Source: Lepisosteus oculatus (lineage: Eukaryota > Chordata > Actinopteri > Semionotiformes > Lepisosteidae). From it: a stretch of 64,000 bases of DNA. Of the stretch, positions 12,128 to 24,300 are shown one piece after another. Made by a program: the position numbers and the translations under genes. The notes beneath the pieces were generated by a model, which made no database searches, was not told the DNA's origin, and saw only the letters and a program-made list of their open reading frames with translations. Numbering within the stretch: the first letter of the stretch is position 1; each line of letters opens with the position of its first letter. The stretch covers positions 10,101,775 to 10,165,774 of the forward strand of contig NC_090716.1 in assembly GCF_040954835.1 (NCBI RefSeq). The letters run 5' to 3'.

Positions 12128-12925
12128 GAGCTGGAAGAAACACGTGGACTTCATTCCCCTAAAGCAGTTGCCAGTCTGGAACACCTTAATCCTAACTTTC
12201 CATGTGGGCAAACTGTACAGTGAATGAATCAGATGTGCAATATGCCCACAGGCAAGATCACGCCCTTTGTGTTTGGTTGACAGAACATGTTTTTTTAAAT
12301 GTGTAAATCCTTGCAGAAAGGGTTGCAGGTGAAATATGTTGCATGCATGGGTCCCACACTTCCAGTACCAAACCTTGAAATTCTTTTTCCAGCTTTACAC
12401 ATCAAGGAGGACTGTGTGAAAGTATTATACAGTTTCTTTGTTGAAGTTAAGGGCAACAGCTTTCAACCACCTGTCAGCTACTAATTTATTTTTTATTCTA
12501 ATTTAAATTGATGTTATTGGGTCTTAAGCCTTTTGTCCTACAGTGGACTGCTAGTACAAAAAAAGACTCCAAATTCAAAGTTTTCACAGTGCATTTCAAT
12601 CTGTTCTACAGCACAAATTATACTTATTACTAGATACTAAGGATATACAGTAGACTATTAACATCAAAGGACAGTAATATGATTTTTATATGGAGACTTC
12701 AAAAATGTTTTGTACACCACATTCTGTTAAATCTATATTGTACATTGGAATTTATATCTAGGATGTATGACATAATTCTACCAATAGAATTGTTTTATAT
12801 TATTCTTATTATGATTGTTAGCATAATATTATTAGCTTACCATGGTTCACCTATTGACCTTAATTTTCAGCATGTTTAAAAAAAAAAGTGATCCTGGAAC
12901 AATAAAATTAAAAAAAATGATATCT
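12128..12925 (+). other. RIC3: RIC3 3' UTR (probable)
   Basis: AT-rich, non-coding sequence after the RIC3 stop. The first well-placed AATAAA is at 12901-12906, with another at 12932-12937, which would give a 3' UTR of about 0.8 kb. No repeat is recognised in it. Confidence 0.5.
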
Positions 12926-12946
12926 CATTAGAATAAAGTCTTTATT
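12901..12946. promoter_or_regulatory. Back-to-back poly(A) signals of convergent genes
   Basis: AATAAA occurs on the plus strand at 12901-12906 and 12932-12937. On the minus strand AATAAA (seen as tttatt) lies at 12941-12946. The plus-strand signals suit RIC3. The minus-strand one could end a very long TUB transcript, about 5.2 kb past the TUB stop. Without transcript data this is an inference. Confidence 0.45.
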
Positions 12947-13688
12947 TTCTCCATAATTATAGTATGTAAACAAACACTGTACATAGAACAGCATACACAT
13001 TGTACATAATTACAATATAACACAATACTATTACACATACATAACAAAAGAGCTTTCTTTGTTCCTCAATATAAAGGTATTTATATGAAAAGCACAGTTT
13101 TATAGTATTCTCTAGACATTTTCCTTTATTTTTAGTCTAAGGACAAAGAAATTTGATCACTTTATAGGACAAGACATTTACTTGTGAGAAAGCAGAATTC
13201 AAGTCCAAATTGTTAGTTCAAAATTATTGTTGATTATTAATAACGATGAGTGAATCTTTTCATGGATTGTTCTTGGCCTTTTTTGAAAGACTAGTTTTCT
13301 TATAGTATAGTTTATAGTATAGTAAACTTATAGTTTTATAGTGTGTTATATTTGAAGTCTAACCTAAGATTTTGACATCTGCTTAAGAAATATGGATCAC
13401 AGCACCTTTTGTTTTTGAAGTATTTCTTAATTTCTGTGACCTACTGTAAATATTAACTGAATAGATTCCATTAGCTTCAGAGGTAAACAATAAGGCTAGA
13501 TTTTAGTAAACTAGTTATTTCTTTTTAGAAAAGTTGGTGCATAGTGCATTTTGAGAGGGTCTTAACGATTATAGTCTGACAGCACAGAAACAGTTTTTAA
13601 TTGGGTTACAAATTCCCCCTCCTTTTGGATTTGCCTTCAACTGAAACAAAACTTTACATGAAAGCAAAGCTTGCAATATTATGAATTA

Positions 13689-13850
13689 CAGTGCCTTGCA
13701 AAATTATTCAGACCCTTGCACAAATTTCACATTTTGTTGCTTTAAAGCTTGCAGTCATAACACTGTGAAGTAGCAATTAATATCTGTTACATACACATCC
13801 TATTACACACATTCAAAGCAAAACATTTTAGGTGCACATAATTATCTCAG
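13689..13850. mobile_element. Tc1/mariner-type terminal repeat fragment
   Basis: A TA dinucleotide is followed by CAGTGCCTTGCAAAATTATT, then CAGACCC and CACATTTTGTTGC. This is the characteristic inverted-terminal-repeat start of fish Tc1-like transposons and their non-autonomous relatives. No transposase is present and the opposite terminus is not seen nearby, so it is a relic or solo end; the right boundary is approximate. Confidence 0.7.
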
Positions 13851-13911
13851 TGAGACCAAAAAAATGTATGTGAGCAATTATAGTGGTTCTCATAATCTGA
13901 GAATAAAGTAG

Positions 13912-14027
13912 CTCAAGTAGGTAGTTGTGTCAGCATGCGTAGGCTGCAAGGGAACAATATTTATTCCATGCTGAAAATCAAAGAAAAGCAACACAACATT
14001 TCAGCTGTAGAGCCTTCTTTAGGTGTC
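13912..14027 (-). repeat. GAAGAAGG/CCGAAACG repeat, copy B
   Basis: On the minus strand it reads ACCTAAAGAAGGCTCTACAG, CTGAAATGTTGTGTT, CAGCATGGAATAAA, then TGCAGCCTACGCATGCTGAC. It aligns along its full length with copy D near 41.3 kb. Differences at former CpG sites (CCGAAACG to CTGAAATG) indicate methylation decay. Confidence 0.8.
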
Positions 14028-14091
14028 ACCCGAAGACGTTTTGTTTCTGTTCTTCTCTTTTCAGCATGGAATAAACCTTCACTTGTTCATT
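14025..14091 (+). repeat. GAAGAAGG/CCGAAACG repeat, copy C (partial)
   Basis: Starts at ACCCGAAGACGTTTTGTTTC and continues TTTTCAGCATGGAATAAACC and TTCACTTGTTC. It abuts copy B head to head, and its core hairpin is mostly missing. Confidence 0.7.
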
Positions 14092-15532
14092 TGAGAATAA
14101 ATACATCCGTCTCTATATGATCCTTTAATCAGGTAGCGAATTTCAAGCAAAGCTTCATTCATCAATACTAAAGAGCTTTCAAAACAACTCACCAATAAGG
14201 TTGTAGAAAAGTAAAGACTAAGAGAAGGATATTTCAAAGACAATGAATATCCCTTTGAGCACAGTAAAGTCAATCATTGATAATGACAAGGAGTTCAAGA
14301 TGAAAGAAAGAGGGTAAGTGGGAGAAAATGCTGGCTGGGATGGCAGAGTAACAAGACGGAGGCCATTATTGAAAAAATACCTACAGCCTGCTTGCAACAA
14401 AAGACTTAAGTGATACTGCAAACATGGCAAAACATTTTACAGTCATACGAGACAAAATTCAAACTTTGTGATCTAAGTGCAAGTGTTTAGCAGACCTGAC
14501 ACAAACACGAGATGCATCTCTCATCCAACACCATACCTATTGTCAAGTACAGTCTTGCAGCATTGTGTTCTACTTCTGCTCATCAGCAGGCAGTGGCAAG
14601 CTTGTCAAGAATGATGGGAACATACAGTACATGTAGGACTAGATATGGAGGTTGAGAAGACAAATTCAAGATCAGACAGCCTAATGTTGCATTAGCACTG
14701 AGAACAGAAAAGTTATACTCCACAAAAAGAAAGCTTCATATTAAATTTCTTTGTCTCCAAAAGGCACAATATTTACAGCTGTTTCACAGACACGTTAAAA
14801 GCTAGATAAAGTGCTGCTTCCTGTACATTATGAACAAAATCTATTACCAGTTTAACATTTGTGACGGTGACTCATTTTAAAACCTGATTTATAGGTCTTC
14901 CCTGGAATAACAGTATTTTTCAGGTAAAACAAAGCTTATTTCTTTCAATAGTATAGGTATACCTGCTGCAGGGAAAAAGTTTTCTATTTTTGTCCTAGCT
15001 AATAATACAAAATACTTATCTTCACATAAAAAGCAAACATAAATATATAGTATATGTTAAAGGAGCAAAAATAAATTCTCTAAAATTCTTCATAGCCTTA
15101 TATATATATAGAATTCATCACAGTACACTCAGTCTTTTTGCTTTGTGTTGCAACTAATTCATTAAATGTCTCTGACAAGAAGAGAAAAACATTAAGAGGC
15201 TCAATACCATGACTTCATTCGGTCTGACACTCTTTTAATATCCCAGTTCATCAAGGATAGATGAATTCCTCATCCATCATTAGAGTAGTGCAATGGGGTG
15301 TAATTAGGGAGCAATGCATATGTTTCTGGGAAGAGGTAAAGTGTTACTGTTAAGGCTAAATGCCAATGATAAAGGACATTTTTGATAACAGTACTCATAT
15401 ACAGTATGATTAAGTGTCAAGGTATCAGGTATATATGTTTGCAGTAAGTCTTTGTTCTGGACAGTTCTTTCAGTTTACTCTCAGTAGATACACATCTGAT
15501 GTCTATAAAAAATGTCCTTTATACAGTATATC

Positions 15533-15556
15533 TAATAATAATAATAATAATAATAA
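15533..15556. repeat. (AAT)n microsatellite
   Basis: A run of about eight TAA/AAT units. Confidence 0.9.
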
Positions 15557-18171
15557 ATTATTTCATACTGTATATTACAGAATATTGAATTCAATTAACT
15601 ATATTTGTAAGGCATTTTTTATTTAATTTTGCTGGTGTCTTTGCCAGTGTTTACTATTGGTTATTATACAAATGGCTGCCTTCCTTCCGATAGGTGCTGT
15701 TGTCTGATCCTACAGTATTACATATTCTGAGAAAGTTCCTTCTAGGACTGCTGTGAAAGCTAACCAGCAAAACAGTGTGACAGCCTTGGAAACCACACCT
15801 TTTTTCAGTCCACCATTATTTCTTCCAAATACAAAATTAAAAATCAGAAAAACAGTTGTTTCTTTACAATGAACAAACTGAAATTAACTGGTAGTCAACA
15901 TTTACTCTTGTCTCTACTGACTTCTGAGAACAAAGAATGATAGCTATACAAAATATTATTTTAGATTTTTTCCATTTCTTACTTGATTTAACTGCACTAT
16001 ACAGTTTGTTTGTTCCACTCTAACAATCGTTTGGAATGCAGTTACCCTTCTGATTCCAAACTAAGTCCTTCTAATTGTGTAGGAGGGTAGAGCTGTAAAC
16101 TAAAATGAAAACTTTACACCTACTGTACCAAATTTTGTGCTGTCCTTGCCATTCCTGTGCTATTCAGTATAGATCTACTGTATATCTAATCTGGTGTGGC
16201 AATGAATGTTATTCACACATCCTGGCATGCTTCACTGGGCAAACTGGGCACTGCTCTTTGATGTTTGTGAAGAGGGTCTTGATAAAAGGTTAAAGTTCAA
16301 CTTAGTGAAGTTAAAAAAAATGTTGACATCAAAAAATAATTGCTATGATATGGTCGTTCGGTAGTGAAGCAGTAGTATGGAAGATCCCTGAAACTTGTAT
16401 TGACACCACAGAATAAAATGACCTGCGTAAAGAAGCTTGAAATGATACTGCTGTACACCACTAACCCTCAAAATAAGGACTTGTGTTAAATTAATTAAAT
16501 CACTCTTTGAGACTGAAGTTACTGAGTACAAGATCTACAGTAATAATTAGATGTACTGTAACACTTACTCTATAAAACTAAGTATTATTTTGTTGTTGAC
16601 AAAGTTACTCAGTTGCATGAACTGTTGCAAATTTTATGTTAAAAGACTGAACAATTAAGAAATATTTTAGATCAAATTTGTCTTAAAATTACTATGAAAT
16701 TGGTATGTTAATTAGGATTACAGGACTTCTGCATTTGTAATTAAAGTGCCTTTTCAGATGGCAGATGATAGTTTGACTCATTCAAGGACAGGTTGCTTAG
16801 GATGAGGCAGAAAAGAGGTACTTTGTAACACTCTGACTACACCTTGTATTTCCGAACGTATTTCTTTTTCACTTGATGACCTGCTGGTAATAATTTCTGA
16901 ATTTTGGAACTGAAGAAAAGCAACAAAAATGTTTTGAAAACATCTCAACCAAATGTATGAAAGTCGTAGAAGCAGCAAATTACAGCACTGACTGCACCCA
17001 CAGTGCATTTCAGGATTGCTTAAGCACTAAGCAGTGTGGGTTTGAAGTACAGCAGCTTGTCTGGTGTATCTGTTCTGTGCTGTCTTAAGAGAAGCACTAC
17101 AGACATCCAGAGTTCTCACTAATATACTTATATTTTATTTTTCACAATCAATCTCTTTTTAAAAAGTACCACAAACTACTTTTAAAATATAAAAAAAATC
17201 TCTTTTTCATTTTGTGTTTTCTGCCTCAAAAAACAGTTTGGTTTCAAATCAGCTTAATTAAAATTGTTTTAGCTTAAAGCAGTAACTTAATTGTTTAGGA
17301 TACAAGCAGATTTGGCTAAAACTTATTACAACACTCATTAAAGCAGTAAACGTACAGTAACTGCAGGATAATACATAGTACAATACCTTATTTGGTCCGT
17401 CACATATGAACCACAACATAACATGTTAACAATATTCAGTGTGTATTCATTGTGATACAATTAATTTAAGGGAGACAAATTACACTAACAAAATAATTAG
17501 AAATAAATTAATTGGATTATTTACAGTACAGTATATGAGGTTAACAGGAGATTTTTCTTGTGGAAGTAGTGTATCTTGGCTGGTTGAGCAATGAATGCAC
17601 ATGGAAAGAATATCATTTACCTATAATATTATTTTGAAGAACCAAGAAAGGTCTTGTTTTGAATTTGTTAACTATACATAAGAACAGGTGGAGGAGAAAA
17701 CATGACAAACCTGGGCTTAAGTTATAACAAGTTAATTAGATAAAACTTAGCTTTCTCACTTTTTGTAAATTCACATGGGGTGAAAATAACACTCTTACAA
17801 ACAATTAAAATGAAAAGATGGATCATAATAAAAATGTCATTAAAGATGTGATCTATAAAAAGCTGATCCCAATGCAACATTGAATTCCTCCTTGTGCTTA
17901 TCTTCTATCCACAGGGGATATGTCTGCTAGTGTCCTGAACAGTCAAAAACCAGCGTTCAGCTCACACTCAACAGTGCAGCTTTTGCACAGTTCTATTGCC
18001 TTTACCACCATATAACCATAAAGTGGAAAGGCCACTATATCGGACGTCATCACCTTCTGAGTCTCCGCAGTTTTTCACGGGAAACAAAAGTCTAAAGCAT
18101 TTCAGGCCATTTCAGGGATCTCAGCCTGGTCCACACAAATCGAGGAAAGTTTGGACATCTTCTCCATTATC

Positions 18172-18305
18172 TTACTCACAGGCCAGTTTACTATCGAAGC
18201 TAGAGAGTGCAATAGCAAAGGCCTGCAGTGCGCACATGGGGTAATTGTAATCCATTGTGAAAACATCTTCAGCCACGCGGCCAAACTGCATCACTATATA
18301 GTCAG
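18172..18305 (-). CDS. TUB: TUB exon 12 (C-terminus)
   Basis: Codes for [36 protein letters not shown] and DSKLACE followed by TAA. This is the central hydrophobic helix of the tubby barrel and the invariant C-terminus, so the gene is complete at this end. Acceptor atcttccag, phase 1 in. Confidence 0.97.
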
Positions 18306-21300
18306 CTGGAAGATAAATACATCAGTGCAATAATGAAACATATATGACGAATACATCCAAACACACTGTTTTGGAAAGCGCAGACTTTCCAGACTTGACC
18401 TTCCCTTTAATGCTTGTAGAAACCTTCATTCAGCCTTAAAACATCCACTTCTTCATTTATGTATTTATATTTTGCAGCTTATAAAAAGCTATGGAAAACA
18501 GCAGCTTAGCAACTCTCTAAATCTAGGTTAGTTATAGTACTGTAAAGACCACCGGATCAGAATTGTAACATGGGCTCCAATAGACCCGATTAGCATATGG
18601 TTCTGATGGGACACTAGGCGGTGACTAAACTTTTCTTGTGTCCTTGATTAATAGTATTTTTCTGCTGTTATTCTTAAGTATGTTTAGGTGCTGTTATGGT
18701 TATTTTGTGCTGGACCCTAGCCTTGGAAAGGCTTGCAGAATACAATCAGTGAGGAGGCACCCAGATACACGTTCTTTGTCTGAGAAGGAGTCTGTTCTTT
18801 CAGTTGCGCTCTTATCTTGGTATTAAAAGCACCAATTCTGTTTGAGAGCAGAGATTCAATCTCCCCATTTTTCAAAGCTCTCACAAGCACTTGTAAGTGC
18901 TGTGGTACTTTCATTTCATTTATCAGAAGAAAGTACTGCATTGTGTCCCAGAAACACATAAGGTAATCCTTCTGACAATAACACATATCCACATTTACAT
19001 GATCATAACTAGTCATACAAAGTAAATCAAGCACCCCTATTTCCTTAAACATGTTCTTTGGAAAACTTTATGATAAAATTACAATAGGATCCAATCCTCT
19101 ACTACTAGGTAATAATAAATATCCCATCTTATGAAATAAAGAGAAAAGAGAAAATCTTGGACACTTACGATCGTTGTCATGGATGATCTGGAAATTCTTG
19201 ACAGACGCCTGTGTGACCCTTCCATGGAAATTAAGGACATAGGACTGGGTGTCGTCATTCCAGACTGGGGTCTTGTTGTGCAGCTCAATCACACTCTCTG
19301 TGTTTTTGTTCTGCCACCTAGCAAGCAGAGACTCATGATCCTGGCAAAGCAAAGTCAAACGAAGAGGCGTATCAGGTCTGTACATACAACCCAGTCACAA
19401 CCAAACAGAGTAATTAACAATAAGAACCTAAAATTTCCATCCATCACGCTAGGTATTCTGATCTCAGACTGACTTACTGTATAATAATTATCTGAATTAG
19501 ACAATAGACATTAGAATTAGACAATAAATAGACAGATCTTATTGTCATAGGCCATAGCTGAATAAAATACAATTTTATAGTGTTTTAGTACTACGATGAA
19601 TAAAATACCATGCAAAATATTTAAGCAGTATGTAAAGTGTTTGCAGTTTTTATTGTAATTACTCAGTTAATGTTAAACTAACAGTACATTTAAAAAATGC
19701 TTTGATTAAGAGTTATGATCTGTAAAATTATAAAACAAAAATAAATGTTTCAGCAGCATATAATTCTTCATGCAAAGAATGTCATTTAAATAAACAAGGT
19801 TTACAGAAGTTACTCAGGTGTGTGAAGAATAAACATATGCAGAAGACAAAGACCATTTGGTATGAATAAATAAGTGCTGCTTCAACTGTACAAAGAAAAG
19901 AAAATCTATTTTCCACAAGAGAAGTTCTTAAGGAGAACAAAAACAATTATTTCCATATCAAGACACTAAACTCTTCCATCGAGAACTGTCCTGACAGGTA
20001 TTTTAATGCTTTTCCTCCAGTTCTTTCTAGATCATTACATTCCAATTCATTACCTATCGTATTACAGTTTTTAGTGATTTAGCATATTTTGTTGCTGTTT
20101 CACAATTGACAGTAAGTGACTGTGAACAGATAGGACTGAGCAGGAATGTGTTTACTTCTTTTAATTCCCTTTGAAAAAAATATCACATCCTGACGCACTT
20201 ACGTTTCGTGGTCTAATTGAGACTCTCTCATGATCCATGTTCATACCGGGAATGATCACACTCATTTTTCTGGGGCCTTTAAAACCTAAAACATTTGTTT
20301 CCTAAAAAATATCAGGAAAAAGGATAATTAGGGTTAATATGGGCATTAACTAGGGTTAATATTTAATCACATTTATTTTAAAAATGCAAATCCTCTTTCT
20401 GAACACTAGATGTCTCATTGCTTCATGTTTCACAGATGAAGTACAGGACCACTCCACTCCACGGAGAAATATTGGCTTGTTACATTTACTATTTTTAAAC
20501 AACGTAATACACTGCATTTACCAAAAGACTGACAGTTTCAAGACTTGTTGTTAAGTGAGGAAGAATTTTGGCATTTACCTTTTTTATATGTACAAGATAG
20601 TAACTATTTGTCTTTGCTAACAAGCCCTTTCTGACTTAACAACAGTTTGAACTTTCCAATTCAATAAAAACCCACATGTATAATTAAATAACATCCAAAT
20701 CTCTCTGAATTGTCAATCAATTAATTTTTTCACACTTGTCAAAACAGCATAAGTCGTCTTTGTATTTAAATGTTTTTCTTGAAGCAAAACACTGATAAAA
20801 CTGATCTTCCATGGTGTCATCAGAAAGTAGTCCGATTTAGATAGAGAACTTATGTATGAAATAAAAATACAAAATAGTTGTTCACATGAAGAGGAAAAAC
20901 ACTTTAACTCTACTTTAAAAAGTAACAATTATTTTATATAACTAGTATTTCATAAAAATACTTTTAATGTCTTTCAGGTAAATGTACTCATCAATTTTAA
21001 GAAGCATCTTTTTATGGTATTAGAGTCTTATCAAGATAAACTACAGTTTTAAGTAGCATAATGAATTTAAAGAATAAATCAAACATTTGTCATTGTGAGA
21101 TCACAAAGAAATTAAACAACCCCCCCAAAAAAATACCCCAAACTGGCAATTATTATTTTCTTTTCCAATGGCACAGAAAGTTTCAAGAGATAATGCACAC
21201 GCTGCTTATGACACATTCATGTTTTACTTTCTTCAAATCATTAATGCAGGTCAACTTTGAAAAAAGGGACTTACATAGCAGATAGCTGCTAATTCCTGAC

Positions 21301-24300
21301 GAAGGTTACTTGCTTCTACACTGGAAGGAGTCTTCATAGGATTCACACCGCTGTCATAAACTGTAAACTTGGTCCCCATTAAGTTTGATCTGAAAAATAC
21401 ATAAGCAAGTGGCTGCAATTATCATGGGCTCCAGGAAGCAGGTTTCAAGCAATAAAACAAAATGCACATCAGCTGTCATTGATGCAGCCTACAAATCTGA
21501 TTATTCAATCAATGCCAAACACCAGGGAAATGGCTTAAGTGGCTGCCAGAGCCAAATATATTACAGCAACATAAAGGGCTGAGTTAAATGGCTGCTCATA
21601 GAATCCTGATCTATTTCAAGACAATAAAAACAATAAAACAATACAGTCCTGCAAAATATTGTATCTTGTATCATACTGAAGTGCAATTTGTGTGTCTTTC
21701 TGTTAAGGGATTTTATTTTGAGTAAAGGCATAAAAAATTAAACATGAAAGTATTTCCAGCTCAGACAAATGTGTTCAGCTGACTTAAAATGACCTTGCCA
21801 TGTAATCAAGCTTACATAATGCAGTTTAACAAACTATAGCTAACAATGCTGAAAAGGTCAGTTGCTCATCTAACAACCACACCTGAACTGCTCGAGTAAC
21901 AGAATGACAGAAAAAAAGAATGAAAAAGAGAGAGAGAGGATTTGACACTTCAAGATAAGCTTCACTTATGATAGATGAGTCACTTCTCTGAATCTGAACT
22001 GACATTTGAGTACTGTCTTTTGAAAAAAGCCTCTTCCAGAGCACACCTGCAAAGCAGCTAGAGCAAAGCTGTTATCATTAAGGATCACGAATGTCATTTT
22101 GTGCCCTTGAAATAGAGGCCCAGTGTTTCATTTACCGCTATAGTAATTATACCACAAGAGGAAGGGATCTTATATATTTTCACGACCAAAATATTCTCAC
22201 TCTGTTTAAAATGCAAGTGAGACATTTTTATTTTCTCATTCCATTAATGCCGTAACGGCTGTAATCCATCTTCCTAAGCAAAATGATGTGGATGCTCATC
22301 AGTAATCTATATGAAAATAAATGAGACTTCATTCTGCAGCAATAAGGTCTTTTGTTCCCCAAAGACCTGTGCTGGTGCATAACCCAGTTCTCTTAAACAG
22401 AAAACTCAAAACAGGAATATATAAAAAAAAAACATGTTAAGAACTAGGAATCTCAATGTGCACAACATTTTATTGTTTATTTGAAAGGTGACTATATGGT
22501 ACATATGCATAACCTCCTGGAATCCACAGTTCTGAGGGCAGTTTTAATCAAGGACTCCCTTCAATCATTTTACTGCTTCTCAGCCACAAAGCACCATAAG
22601 CACAGTAGTTACAATATAACACATATGAAGTGTAATTGATAAATAATTATATAGAGAGCTAAGTGCATTCCCCAACATTTAAATAGCAACAGATACATGT
22701 CTACCAATACATCCTGAAAGAAACTGAGAAAAAGAGCCTGACGTGCCTGACAAGTTGTAATTATATGTTGTACTCAAATGAAGAGGTATGAGATAACTTT
22801 CAAAATATTTTTGTGCTCTGAAGATACTGTTGGAGCAAACATTAAAAGGTTTGATAAAGCTGCAACACATAAGTGCATTGTGAAGCCGTCTTCTGAGACT
22901 GACCTTAGTTTCCCAATGAAACTTTCTCCACCGCGAGACAAATCAGTAGGGTCTATGGAGATGAGGTAATTTGAGGTCTTGCTCTTCTTTCGTTTCCTCC
23001 CAGCCAACAGGAAGACCTAAACAAAGCCCAATTCACTATTAAAGCCAATCAATGAAGAAGGTCATAACACAGCCTAACTCATAACAACAAGCTGCCTTTC
23101 CAGTGCCCTGATATTTCAGTCATATTAGCTGGATCTACGAGGCCAGACATTACATGAAGAAAATTACATCTGAAGAATACTAGTGCAAAACATGCTTGGC
23201 CAAAAAAATGATAGCTTGTAAAGCAGGGACATGAACAAACAAAAATGTTTAGGTGGATTTTCTGTGATGTGGCCATTCCCTGTGCGAATGTCACCTGCAC
23301 AGTAATCTCTGGCACACAACAAACAGAAGTATTTCTGGTCCAGTTAAGAAAGAAAAAAATAACTTGGAGAAAATCCAGTGACACACAATATAGCGTTGCT
23401 TGTTGGTTTAGAAATAAGACTACTTCTACTTTTAATGGCTCTTTTGATATCTATCTGGTTGGCTTTAATATAACAAAAAATCAAAATCGATGCCAGAAGA
23501 GTTGTAAGCATAGTTTTTAGCTTTCCTTCAGAGACAGCTATAATACGCTGAAAACAATTCACAGCAAAAAAAATCTATAAAGCAATTTGCAGTATTTTCC
23601 CTATCAACCCCTTATCACCATGATTTCACATACTGATGGTTTAGAAGATAATTGAGACTGGGGATGTCAATGTCAGAGCTGTGATTAATAGCCTGTATTT
23701 AATAAGAGGTTCAGTCTAAAAAAGGCACATATCCAAAACCCGAATAACTATCAACCACAGTACATTCTTTATCCTTAAAACAAGACACAAGAGATCCAAA
23801 CTCTGCGGAAATGATTTGGTTTGTGTTTAAGATTACAGTAAATTCATGCAAACACCCTCATATGCTTCACAAATATATTTAAATGAGTTAAAGAAGAAGC
23901 ATTTCACATATTTCACATATGCAGATGTGCACTGTCAGTGTTTATTGAGTGCATATCATTATGTTAGACTTATATACATACCACAGTGAAACACACAACT
24001 AGCCACATGTGGTGATGAGTTTATAAAGATAGGGAGGGATGACAACCAAGTTCAATCAGATGTCAGTAATTCGCAATCACTCCTGACATAAATTTCTCTC
24101 ATAAAATACTATAAATACTGTATATGATCCCCTTTTCTCCCTCATATACGGCTTTGTGCATCTGAACTCCACCCCATCTCCACCTCTGCAGCTTCCCCTG
24201 GGTCACTCCGCTCTCTGCAGAGAGTCCTCTGGCCAGGAGGTCAGGCCTCAGCCAAGCAGCTTCAGCCAGATTGAGAACAAACACTACATAATCCTGTCAG

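Larger units (their letters stand above)
12947..18171 (-). other. Convergent intergenic region or long TUB 3' UTR
   Basis: No coding exons. It may be the TUB 3' UTR if the minus-strand AATAAA at 12941-12946 is used; long 3' UTRs are known for mammalian TUB. It contains the Tc1 end, repeat copies B and C, a short ATA-rich stretch near 15.1 kb and an (AAT)n run at about 15533-15556. Nothing else is recognised. Confidence 0.45.

Noticed and set aside
11564..12211. A 215-codon open frame on the minus strand across RIC3 exon 6
   Set aside because: It is the reverse-strand shadow of a GC-rich coding exon and resembles no known protein.
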